The translations under genes were made by a program, and so were the position numbers. From Bacteroidota bacterium (GTDB lineage: Bacteria > Bacteroidota > Bacteroidia > J057): 5,029 nt of DNA. Position 1 is the stretch's first letter; each line of letters begins with the position of its first letter. The notes under the pieces were generated by a model, which saw only the letters and a list, made by a program, of their open reading frames with translations, was not told the origin of the DNA and ran no database searches. Shown piece after piece: positions 1-5,029 of the stretch. The stretch covers positions 1-5,029 of the forward strand of contig RFHL01000388.1 in the NCBI GenBank assembly GCA_003696875.1. Reading direction: 5' to 3'.

Positions 1-518
1 GTCGTGGCGACGCCACGCAGGAGCAGACCGATGTAGAAAGCTTTGCCGTGCTGGAGCCCGCCGCCGATGGTTTCCGCAACTACAAAAACCGTCAGTATAC
101 CGCCCAGACTGAGCACATGCTCATCGACAAGGCCCAGCTCATGACCCTGACCGCGCCCGAAATGACGGTCCTCGTAGGGGGGATGCGCGTCCTTGGCGCC
201 AACTACGACGGTTCCGCCCATGGCGTCTTTACCAGCCGCCCCGGTCAGCTGACCAACGACTTTTTTGTCAATTTGCTGGATCTCAACACCAAGTGGAAGC
301 CTGTTGACGAGACCGAAGAGGTCTTCGAAGGCCGCGACTACGCCAGCGGTGAGGTGAAGTGGACCGGCACCCGCGTGGACCTGATTTTTGGCTCCAACAC
401 CGAGCTGCGGGCCATCGCTGAGGTCTACGGCTGCGCCGACGGCGAGGCCAAATTTGTCAAGGACTTCGTTGCCGCCTGGGATAAGGTGATGAACCTGGAC
501 CGTTTCGATCTGGCTTAG
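1..518 (+). CDS. katG: Catalase-peroxidase KatG, C-terminal part (5' end outside window)
   Basis: Bifunctional haem enzyme that breaks down hydrogen peroxide by catalase and peroxidase activity, normally cytosolic. The reading frame is open from base 3, giving about 171 residues before the TAG at 516-518. The family is usually about 720-750 residues, so only the last quarter is here. The visible part belongs to the C-terminal, haem-free peroxidase-like domain, which is needed structurally but does not hold the catalytic haem site. Recognisable family stretches are FAVLEPAADGFRNY, MTVLVGGMRVLGANY, NDFFVNLLDLNTKW and the very conserved terminus VMNLDRFDLA. The GTG at 48 is not a start, because homologous sequence (QEQTDVESFAVLEP) continues upstream of it. 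The gene converges on the SDR gene at 685-1566. Its promoter and haem domain lie outside the window. Identification is secure from the terminus alone; whether the full gene is intact cannot be seen. Confidence 0.97.
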   Translation, partial: RGDATQEQTDVESFAVLEPAADGFRNYKNRQYTAQTEHMLIDKAQLMTLTAPEMTVLVGGMRVLGANYDGSAHGVFTSRPGQLTNDFFVNLLDLNTKWKPVDETEEVFEGRDYASGEVKWTGTRVDLIFGSNTELRAIAEVYGCADGEAKFVKDFVAAWDKVMNLDRFDLA

Positions 519-622
519 GCAAGACAGATCGAGCCGAGAAACGAGAGGCGAGATCTGGTCTTTACGGACCAAAGGATCGTCCCCGTTTCTACCTGCATAT
601 CGGTCTGAATCAGTCACTTAAC

Positions 623-645
623 TGCGCTCAGGCGCACCCATTTTT
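623..645 (+). terminator. Possible katG terminator: short hairpin followed by five Ts
   Basis: The stem TGCGC (623-627) pairs with GCGCA (632-636) around a TCAG loop. A run of five T follows at 641-645, after the spacer CCCA. It lies 105 nt past the katG stop. The stem is short and the T-run is offset by four bases, so this is only a moderate candidate for an intrinsic terminator on the plus strand. Confidence 0.35.
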
Positions 646-648
646 GCA

Positions 649-678
649 GAGGCTGCCTCCCAACCGGGAGGCAGCCTC
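649..678. terminator. Perfect 13-bp inverted repeat between convergent katG and SDR genes
   Basis: GAGGCTGCCTCCC (649-661) is the exact reverse complement of 666-678, with the 4-nt loop AACC. It is by far the strongest hairpin in the window. It sits between two converging genes and ends 6 nt before the stop codon of the minus-strand SDR gene, which fits a shared bidirectional terminator. Neither side has a classical U-tract: the plus strand continues ACTTGTTTACG, which is moderately T-rich, and the minus strand continues TGCAAAAATG. Termination is therefore inferred from position and stem strength. Confidence 0.65.
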
Positions 679-684
679 ACTTGT

Positions 685-1566
685 TTACGCCCGTTGGGCT
701 TCCTGGGCAAAGAAGTCCGCGATGTGGTGGCTTCCGTAGCGGGGTGCCACCAGATCCTGGGCCATCATGGACAGAAAAAACTCCAGCGGGCCGTAGGTCT
801 GGACGGAGGTGAAGGTGCGGGCCGCCCAGATGGTGGCCCGACGGGTCCAGTCCGGTAAGTGCGTAATTCGGATGGCTTTCTGGTGGGCCTCCAGAGCCAG
901 GGTGGCGAGTTCGACCTGAGAGAAGACGTCCGGGCCACCGACCGGTAGCTCTGTATGGCGCTGGTCCAGGCGATCCAGGATAAAGGCCGCCAGATCGGCC
1001 CCGTGGATGGGATTGAGGCGAAACTGACCCGTACCGAAGAGGTACACCCGGCCCCCTTTGGCCATATCGAGAAAGTCACGCATGTCCGAGAAAAAGCCGT
1101 TGGGCCGGATGATGGTGTAGGCCAGGCCCGAGGCCTTGAGCGCATCGACAAAGGCCTCCTTGGCGGCCAGAATCTTGAGGTGGCGCATCTGCTCGCCGCC
1201 CAGGGCGGCGACATAGATCATGTGCTTCACTCCTGCCCGCTGCGCTTCGCGCAGCAGGTTGATATTGGCCTGATAGTCAACATCCTGATAGGTGAGGCCG
1301 TCCTTTTGGCGGGTGATACCAACCGTGGAGATGAGCACCGAAGCGCCATCGAGGCAGCCCCGCAGGCTGTCGGCTTGGGTGACCTCTGCTGCGACCAACT
1401 GGTCGGGTGATAGGTTCAGGTCTTGCAGCTTCAGTGGGCTGCGGGCCAGGGCCCGAAAGGCCTGCTCGCGGGCTTGGAGGGCCCGGATCAGGTGGCGGCC
1501 CAGATAGCCGGTGGCCCCAGCGACGACGATGGGGCCAGAGGAGGAAGAGGAGGATGAGGTATACAT
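685..1566 (-). CDS. Atypical SDR / NmrA-like NAD(P)-binding protein
   Basis: Rossmann-fold nucleotide-binding protein of the extended/atypical short-chain dehydrogenase group (NmrA-like, NAD(P)H-binding), probably a cytosolic oxidoreductase or redox-sensing protein of unknown substrate. With the ATG at 1566 it has 293 residues, usual for the group. The dinucleotide loop GATGYLG is at residues 17-23, and Arg42 in ALARSP suits NADP(H) phosphate binding. VLISTVG (77-83) forms the next strand. The classical YxxxK pair is replaced by the atypical arrangement ending AAKEAF (Lys136), followed by SGLAYTIIRPNGFF, typical of this branch. Residues 4-10 are seven consecutive serines ahead of the first strand. 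A TTG at 1587 would add seven residues, but ATG is preferred; neither has a clear Shine-Dalgarno. The gene is transcribed alone, converging with katG and diverging from the Gfo/Idh gene. Family confidence is high; substrate is unknown. Confidence 0.88.
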   Translation of the reverse strand: MYTSSSSSSSGPIVVAGATGYLGRHLIRALQAREQAFRALARSPLKLQDLNLSPDQLVAAEVTQADSLRGCLDGASVLISTVGITRQKDGLTYQDVDYQANINLLREAQRAGVKHMIYVAALGGEQMRHLKILAAKEAFVDALKASGLAYTIIRPNGFFSDMRDFLDMAKGGRVYLFGTGQFRLNPIHGADLAAFILDRLDQRHTELPVGGPDVFSQVELATLALEAHQKAIRITHLPDWTRRATIWAARTFTSVQTYGPLEFFLSMMAQDLVAPRYGSHHIADFFAQEAQRA

Positions 1567-1706
1567 AGCGAATGTTCGTTTCAACAAAGGTCAGGACTTA
1601 TGGGCATCGCATCGTCCGGGATGATAATTCTGAACCTTTTGTCTGAAAGCACCAGGAAGGTAGGCAAGATATCGATGGGGCCGTTCGCATTCCCGCCGAT
1701 AATGCC

Positions 1707-1714
1707 TATCTTTT
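1707..1714 (+). promoter_or_regulatory. Weak -7-like box upstream of the Gfo/Idh gene
   Basis: TATCTTTT differs by one base from the Bacteroidota -7 consensus TAnnTTTG and lies 43 nt before the ATG at 1758. The expected -33 TTG is not exact: only TTC at 1684-1686 is found, at 20 nt spacing. The divergent region 1567-1757 holds no open frame of interest. An imperfect inverted repeat, GGCTT (1716-1720) with AAGCC (1733-1737), lies in the presumed leader. This is a low-confidence promoter call that depends on the host being a member of the Bacteroidota. Confidence 0.25.
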
Positions 1715-1757
1715 TGGCTTTCCTGGCCGGTCAAGCCCTTACCATTCGTTTATCCTG

Positions 1758-3095
1758 ATGAAAAGAAGACATTTTCTCCAGACCACCGCCGCGGGTGCGG
1801 CGACGGTGTTGCTATCCCCTCTGGCGGCCTGTCGGAGCTCGTACGCCGGACCGCGCCTGCGGACCGCCCACATCGGGGTCGGAGGCATGGGCGCCGCCGA
1901 CCTGGCGGCGATTTCTTCCCACGAGGCGGTGCAGGTCGTCGCCCTCTGCGACGTGGATGCCAACAACCTTGCGGCCGCAGCGCGGCAGCATCGGCAAGCC
2001 CGCACCTTCTCTGACTACCGGCAGATGCTCGCCGAGATGGGCAACGAGATTGATGCGGTGGTCGTCTCGACGCCGGATCATACCCACGCGCCCGCCTCCC
2101 TGGCGGCGATGGGCCTCGGCAAGGCGGTCTACTGCCAGAAGCCGCTCACCCACCACGTCTCCGAGGCCCGGGCCATGCTCCAGATGGCCGAGGACAAGCA
2201 GCTCACCACCCAGATGGGCATACAGGTGCATTCCTTCTACGACTACAAACTGGCCACCCGCCTCATACAGTCGGGTCTTATCGGCAAGGTGCACACCGTG
2301 CGGGCCTGGTCCCCCAAAAATTGGGGGTATGACGGCCCGGACCCCGGGGGCAGCGATCCCGTGCCCGATAGCCTGGACTGGAACCTCTGGCTCGGCACGG
2401 CTGTCGAGCGGCCCTATCAGGAAGGAATTTACCATCCAGGAAACTGGCGCAAGCTGCTGGACTTCGGCTGCGGCACCCTCGGCGATATGGGGGTCCACAT
2501 CTTCGATACGCCCTACAACGCCCTGGCGCTGGACGTGCCGCTCACCGTCCAGAATGTCTGCCGCGAACCCACCGGCTTTGGCTTCCCGGAGAACAATGTC
2601 GTCACCTATACCTTTGCCCAAACCCCTTACACGGCGGAGACGCTTACCTGGGTTTGGTACGACGGCCCCGGGGCCCCTGCCGCCCATGAGGACCTGCTTT
2701 TACCCGATGATGATGCGCTTCCGGAGCAGGGAGCGATGTTTCTGGGCGAAAAAGGCCGCCTGTTGCTCCCGCATTTCATGGAGTTGCCCCGCCTGATCGT
2801 AGATGGCAAGTACCAAAGCCTCGACCAGCAGATCGCCGATCTGGACCTGGGGCCACCGGTGCGGGATTATGATTCCGAAGGCGAAAAGCACTATCACCAG
2901 TTTGTGGATGCCTGTCTCGGCAAGGCCGAGTGCAGTGCTCCTTTCTCCTACGCCGCCCGTCTCACCGAGACGATTTTGCTGGGGGTGATCGCCGGTCGTT
3001 TTCCCAATCAGACCTTGCATTGGGACCGGGAGCGGGCCGAGTTTGCCGAGTTCGAAGCCAATGCCTTCCTCTCCGGCACCTACCGTGATTTTTGA
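1758..3095 (+). CDS. Exported Gfo/Idh/MocA-family oxidoreductase with Tat-type signal
   Basis: NAD(P)-dependent sugar or sugar-alcohol dehydrogenase-like protein of the Gfo/Idh/MocA family, 445 residues, a normal length for the exported subgroup. The N-terminus has a twin-arginine motif RRHFLQ (residues 3-8), a hydrophobic stretch, then the lipobox LAAC (22-25). It is therefore probably exported folded with its cofactor by Tat and either lipidated at Cys25 or cleaved near Ala30. The Rossmann loop GVGGMG is at 40-45 and an acidic strand end CDVD at 64-67. The family EKP motif appears as QKP (127-129), keeping the important Lys128. GDMGVHIFD (242-250) supplies the conserved catalytic-region histidine His247. 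The ATG at 1758 is chosen because the signal peptide begins immediately there. The small membrane-protein gene follows 16 nt after the stop, suggesting one transcript. Substrate is unknown, and no carbohydrate transport or degradation genes flank it in this window. Confidence 0.93.
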   Translation: MKRRHFLQTTAAGAATVLLSPLAACRSSYAGPRLRTAHIGVGGMGAADLAAISSHEAVQVVALCDVDANNLAAAARQHRQARTFSDYRQMLAEMGNEIDAVVVSTPDHTHAPASLAAMGLGKAVYCQKPLTHHVSEARAMLQMAEDKQLTTQMGIQVHSFYDYKLATRLIQSGLIGKVHTVRAWSPKNWGYDGPDPGGSDPVPDSLDWNLWLGTAVERPYQEGIYHPGNWRKLLDFGCGTLGDMGVHIFDTPYNALALDVPLTVQNVCREPTGFGFPENNVVTYTFAQTPYTAETLTWVWYDGPGAPAAHEDLLLPDDDALPEQGAMFLGEKGRLLLPHFMELPRLIVDGKYQSLDQQIADLDLGPPVRDYDSEGEKHYHQFVDACLGKAECSAPFSYAARLTETILLGVIAGRFPNQTLHWDRERAEFAEFEANAFLSGTYRDF

Positions 3096-3111
3096 ATAGA
3101 AAACCCGCTTT

Positions 3112-3555
3112 ATGCATGTAACCAGACTCCAGCGACAAGTCGCAGCCCCCGCCAACTCCAAGCTGCTCGGGAAAGTGGCTTCCTTTGAGGAATTGATCCG
3201 CGAACTGGAGCACCGGGATTTGCCTGAGAGCATTCTGCTGGCTATCAATGCGCAGGTGGAGGCCGTAAACCGGAGGGCTACGGGAGATCAGGCCTTGCGC
3301 AAGGACCTGCGCAAGGCACAGGCCAACATCTTCAAGCTCCTGGAGAAGGAGCTGAAGGTGGTGCCGAAAAACTTCTACCGCAACCGCTGGATGGCGCTGG
3401 GCATGGCCGTTATTGGCATTCCGCTGGGGGTGGCCTTCGGGGCCAGCCTCGGTAGCATGGCCTTTCTGGGCGTGGGCATTCCCATCGGCATGTCGATCGG
3501 CATGGCCCTTGGGGCAGGTATGGACAAAAAGGCCGCCGAAGAGGGGGGCAGTTGA
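3112..3555 (+). CDS. Small glycine-rich two-helix membrane protein, function unknown
   Basis: A 147-residue protein I cannot assign to a characterised family, though similar small hypothetical proteins are, as I recall, found in Bacteroidota. Residues 1-90 are soluble, charged and probably helical (SFEELIRELEHR, then ALRKDLRKAQANIF..LLEKELK), compatible with a coiled-coil or helical hairpin. Residues 93-137 contain no charged residue and form two short membrane helices joined by almost no loop. Each carries the same glycine motif GIPxGxxxGxxLG (102-114 and 122-134), an internal duplication spaced 20 residues. The segment is flanked by KNFYRNRW before and DKKAAEE after, so both ends are probably cytoplasmic. 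Glycines every four residues suggest tight helix packing or oligomers. It starts 16 nt after the Gfo/Idh stop, so it is probably co-transcribed, but a functional link is not shown. It converges with the YdeI-like gene. Confidence 0.8.
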   Translation: MHVTRLQRQVAAPANSKLLGKVASFEELIRELEHRDLPESILLAINAQVEAVNRRATGDQALRKDLRKAQANIFKLLEKELKVVPKNFYRNRWMALGMAVIGIPLGVAFGASLGSMAFLGVGIPIGMSIGMALGAGMDKKAAEEGGS

Positions 3556-3573
3556 GCGTAGGTATGGCGAATT

Positions 3574-3611
3574 AGAGGCTTCAGAACCACATCATACCCA
3601 GAGGAAGCCTC
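3574..3611. terminator. Inverted repeat between convergent genes, possible bidirectional terminator
   Basis: GAGGCTTC (3575-3582) is the exact reverse complement of GAAGCCTC (3604-3611), with a 21-nt loop. It fills most of the 59-nt gap between the small membrane-protein gene and the convergent YdeI-like gene. No T-run follows on either strand, and the loop is long for an intrinsic terminator. An alternative small hairpin, GCCT/AGGC (3607-3620), overlaps the right arm and the YdeI-like stop codon. The role is inferred from the position between converging genes. Confidence 0.4.
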
Positions 3612-3614
3612 CGG

Positions 3615-4256
3615 TTAGGCCTTGCGGCTGTTCCGGTAGCCATCATGCAGCCCTTCGCCCTGGAAGATCTGAGGGAGGCATTTCCCTATGCGCTTGCGAC
3701 GGGTCTGGGCCTGCTTGGGTTGGGAAAAGTAGAGAATGTATCCCCGCTGCCGCCCGGGCGTCAGGGCCTCAAAAGCCGCCTGAAAGGCGGGATCTTCGGC
3801 GCATTTTTCCGCCAACTCAGCCGGCCAGGGCTCTGCGTCCGTCGGGGGCGGGACCTGGAGTCCCGCCCGTTCCGCTTCTATGGCCTCAAAAATGAACGCA
3901 CGAATGAGGTCTGCCTGGGCCTGCACCTGCCCGACTTCCGTAAAACGCATCTGCCGGCCTGACCGGGAGTGGGCTCCGGGCGTCACAAGCAGGCCCTCCG
4001 GGTCCTGCAGCAGGGCCCCCTTAAAAAAGGTCAGGGCGGCGTAGTCCTTGAAGGCCGTCAGGATGAGGACGTTTTTTCCCTGCCAGGTGTAGCAAGGCTG
4101 CGACCATTTGTACGACTCTTCCAGGCCACAACTCAGCACCAGGGGCCGCAGCGCCCGCAGGATGGGCGCCCAGCGGTGAACCTTGCAATCGGGCGTCTGG
4201 TACAGAGCACAGCGGCCGCAACCTTCTAGGAGGTAGGTGTCTATTTGGGGATTCAT
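3615..4256 (-). CDS. YdeI/OmdA-associated family protein with N-terminal CxxC..CxxH element
   Basis: A 213-residue protein of the YdeI family (DUF1801-like domain followed by an OmdA-type C-terminal segment). Members are poorly characterised; some were linked to stress or antimicrobial-peptide resistance. Residues 30-130 form the DUF1801-like part, with family-typical KWSQPCYTWQGKNVL (50-64), FKDYAALTFFKGALLQD (69-85) and RQMRFTEV (101-108). Residues 164-193 hold the strongly conserved ALTPGRQRGYILYFSQPKQ stretch followed by an Arg/Lys-rich helix. Before the domain, residues 13-27 read CGRC, C24 and H27, spaced C-x2-C-x7-C-x2-H, which could bind a metal such as zinc; that is inference. There is no signal peptide, so it is probably cytosolic. 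The ATG at 4256 is used because the Cys element immediately follows it. The gene stands alone between a convergent gene and a divergent one. Family call is firm; function is open. Confidence 0.9.
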   Translation of the reverse strand: MNPQIDTYLLEGCGRCALYQTPDCKVHRWAPILRALRPLVLSCGLEESYKWSQPCYTWQGKNVLILTAFKDYAALTFFKGALLQDPEGLLVTPGAHSRSGRQMRFTEVGQVQAQADLIRAFIFEAIEAERAGLQVPPPTDAEPWPAELAEKCAEDPAFQAAFEALTPGRQRGYILYFSQPKQAQTRRKRIGKCLPQIFQGEGLHDGYRNSRKA

Positions 4257-4400
4257 ATACGTGGGAGGCGGTGGGAGAAGGCGGTATGTCTACAAGAAAA
4301 ATGGATTCCGGCAGAATGGCAAATCGCCCCGTCCGGCAGCAGATTCGGCTATCCCCGATGGGGGAATGTTTGATTTGCGCAAGTGGAGGTTTGAATTGAG

Positions 4401-4432
4401 TTGGGAAAAGGGCGGTAAACGCCATATTTTAG
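4401..4432 (+). promoter_or_regulatory. Bacteroidota-type promoter candidate for the [2Fe-2S] subunit gene
   Basis: TTG at 4401-4403 is followed after 21 nt by TATTTTAG (4425-4432), one mismatch from the Bacteroidota -33/-7 pattern TTG...TAnnTTTG. Transcription would begin about 10 nt before the ATG at 4449, giving a very short leader; no Shine-Dalgarno is seen. A small inverted repeat GGCG-GTAAA-CGCC (4411-4423) lies in the spacer, where a regulator could bind. The rest of the 4257-4448 region holds a TCCCC/GGGGA hairpin (4352-4365) and no convincing promoter for the divergent YdeI-like gene. Confidence 0.45.
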
Positions 4433-4448
4433 AAAAAATCTCTTCCCT

Positions 4449-4904
4449 ATGGCCTCCTTTGATCTCCGAGTAAATGGTACCACGCGTACCGTAGACGTAG
4501 ATCCCAGCACCCCGATCCTTTGGGTCCTGCGGGATCATCTCCAGCTGGTTGGGACCAAATATGGCTGTGGCATTGCCCAGTGCGGAGCCTGTACCATCCA
4601 CCTCAATGGCGTCGCCGTGCGTTCCTGTCAACTGCCCGTCTCGGTGGTGGGCCAGCAGGAAATCACCACCATCGAAGGGCTCTCTGAGCATGGGGACCAC
4701 CCCCTGCAACAAGCCTGGCTGGAACACGATGTGCCCCAGTGTGGCTATTGTCAGGCCGGCCAGATCATGAATGCCGCTGCGCTGCTCAACAACAATCCTC
4801 GCCCCACCGAAGCCGACATCGAGGCCGCCATGAATGGCAACATCTGCCGCTGCGGCACCTACACCCGCATCAAGGCCGCCATCAAGTCGGTCGTCAAGGG
4901 TTGA
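4449..4904 (+). CDS. [2Fe-2S] subunit of a molybdenum hydroxylase (IorA/CoxS type)
   Basis: Small electron-transfer subunit of a xanthine oxidase-family molybdenum hydroxylase, carrying two [2Fe-2S] clusters that pass electrons from the molybdopterin-bearing large subunit. At 151 residues it has the standard length for IorA-type (isoquinoline 1-oxidoreductase alpha) or aldehyde-dehydrogenase small subunits. The N-terminal plant-ferredoxin-like domain supplies Cys40, Cys45, Cys48 and Cys60 (CGIAQCGAC, then RSC). The C-terminal helical domain supplies Cys98, Cys101, Cys133 and Cys135 (QCGYC and ICRCG). Gln97 before Cys98 is the residue that contacts the molybdenum cofactor in the family. All eight ligands are present, so the protein looks functional. 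There is no signal peptide of its own; such subunits can be carried out with a Tat-bearing partner. The substrate is set by the large subunit, which is not in this window. No large-subunit start is visible in the 125 nt after the stop. Confidence 0.95.
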   Translation: MASFDLRVNGTTRTVDVDPSTPILWVLRDHLQLVGTKYGCGIAQCGACTIHLNGVAVRSCQLPVSVVGQQEITTIEGLSEHGDHPLQQAWLEHDVPQCGYCQAGQIMNAAALLNNNPRPTEADIEAAMNGNICRCGTYTRIKAAIKSVVKG

Positions 4905-4920
4905 CGGTATTACAGCGACC

Positions 4921-4948
4921 ATGGACGATGGACAATGGACGATAGACA
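4921..4948 (+). repeat. Tandem heptamer array ATGGACR, four copies
   Basis: Four adjacent 7-bp units read ATGGACG, ATGGACA, ATGGACG and ATAGACA. The first three differ only at the last base, and the fourth has one further change. It lies 16 nt after the stop of the [2Fe-2S] subunit gene. An inverted copy of the motif, GTGTCCAT (4957-4964), can pair with 4942-4949 with one mismatch around a 7-nt loop. The repeat length is not a multiple of three and no gene is evident across it. Confidence 0.8.
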
Positions 4949-4979
4949 CACAAGTCGTGTCCATTAACTCGGTGTTAGT

Positions 4980-5029
4980 CAACTTTAAACACTAAACTTT
5001 AAACCTTAAACTAAAACCCTCAACCCTCA
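4980..5029 (+). repeat. Degenerate tandem heptamer array, AAACYTT grading to AACCCTC
   Basis: From 4980 the sequence divides into 7-bp units: CAACTTT, AAACACT, AAACTTT, AAACCTT, AAACTAA, AACCCTC, AACCCTC, then one base to the window end. The decamer AACTTTAAAC also recurs exactly at 4981 and 4995, 14 bp apart, i.e. two units. The composition (A/T-rich with almost no G) contrasts sharply with the GC-rich genes. The array runs off the window edge, so its full length is unknown. Confidence 0.75.

Noticed and set aside
556..571. Small hairpin TGGTC/GACCA after katG
   Set aside because: Only 5 bp with a 6-nt loop and no T-run; expected by chance at this frequency.
955..1410. 151-codon plus-strand frame opposite the SDR gene
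   Set aside because: Shadow of the SDR coding strand with no motif of its own and no plausible initiation context.
1567..1587. TTG start for the SDR gene, seven codons upstream of the ATG
   Set aside because: There is no better ribosome binding site for it, and the extension adds nothing conserved. ATG at 1566 is simpler, though the TTG cannot be excluded.
1812..2687. Antisense open frame of 291 codons within the Gfo/Idh gene
   Set aside because: Its translation shows no family motif and mirrors a GC-rich coding strand. The plus-strand frame has a complete signal peptide and Rossmann motifs.
1795..2796. Plus-strand 333-codon frame overlapping the Gfo/Idh gene
   Set aside because: The translation is Arg/Pro/Ser-rich, typical of an out-of-frame reading of GC-rich coding DNA.
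2700..3248. 182-codon minus-strand frame spanning the Gfo/Idh end and the small membrane protein
   Set aside because: It overlaps two better supported genes on the other strand and has no domain signature.
4290..4982. 230-codon minus-strand frame across the [2Fe-2S] gene and the repeats
   Set aside because: The opposite strand encodes all eight cluster cysteines at family spacing. This frame has no recognisable motif and begins inside the repeats.
4921..4995. Short frame starting ATGGACGATGG inside the heptamer array (24 codons)
   Set aside because: The 7-bp repeat rotates through frames, the product is short and ends at TAA, and there is no ribosome binding site. It is best treated as non-coding repeat.
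4921..5029. CRISPR array
   Set aside because: Units are 7 bp with no spacers, far from the repeat-spacer structure of CRISPR.

Overview
This is a gene-dense, GC-rich bacterial chromosomal segment. It holds six protein genes, two of which meet a repeat-rich or window boundary. The best guess for the host is a high-GC member of the Bacteroidota, perhaps a Lewinella/Saprospiria-type lineage. Three things suggest this: the YdeI-type protein with an N-terminal CxxC..CxxH element, the Tat/lipoprotein Gfo/Idh oxidoreductase, and a TTG-N21-TATTTTAG promoter candidate close to the Bacteroidota -33/-7 consensus. Ribosome binding sites are weak throughout. The taxonomic call comes from recall and pattern, not from a search.

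Layout. Positions 1-518 (+) hold the C-terminal part of catalase-peroxidase KatG. Positions 519-684 are a convergent intergenic region with two hairpins, one of them a perfect 13-bp stem. Positions 685-1566 (-) encode an atypical NmrA-like NAD(P)-binding SDR protein with a seven-serine run near its start. Positions 1567-1757 are a divergent promoter region. Positions 1758-3095 (+) encode an exported Gfo/Idh/MocA-family oxidoreductase. A small two-helix glycine-rich membrane protein of unknown function follows 16 nt later at 3112-3555 (+) and is probably co-transcribed. A convergent inverted repeat lies at 3574-3611. Positions 3615-4256 (-) encode a YdeI/OmdA-family protein. Positions 4257-4448 are a second divergent region with the promoter candidate. 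Positions 4449-4904 (+) encode a two-cluster [2Fe-2S] subunit of a molybdenum hydroxylase (IorA/CoxS type). Positions 4905-5029 are non-coding and carry two adjacent tandem arrays of different sequence, both with a 7-bp period.

How the genes work together. There is no single pathway. KatG is peroxide defence, and the SDR, Gfo/Idh and [2Fe-2S] proteins are unrelated redox proteins. The only clear co-transcription inside the window is the Gfo/Idh gene with the small membrane protein. The [2Fe-2S] subunit needs a large molybdopterin-binding subunit, which would be expected just downstream of the window edge, beyond the heptamer repeats.

No mobile element, CRISPR array, tRNA or rRNA was seen. 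The genes look like ordinary core or accessory metabolism. The least explained structure is the double heptamer repeat at the right end, followed by the duplicated GIPxGxxxGxxLG membrane hairpin and the Cys/His element of the YdeI-like protein.
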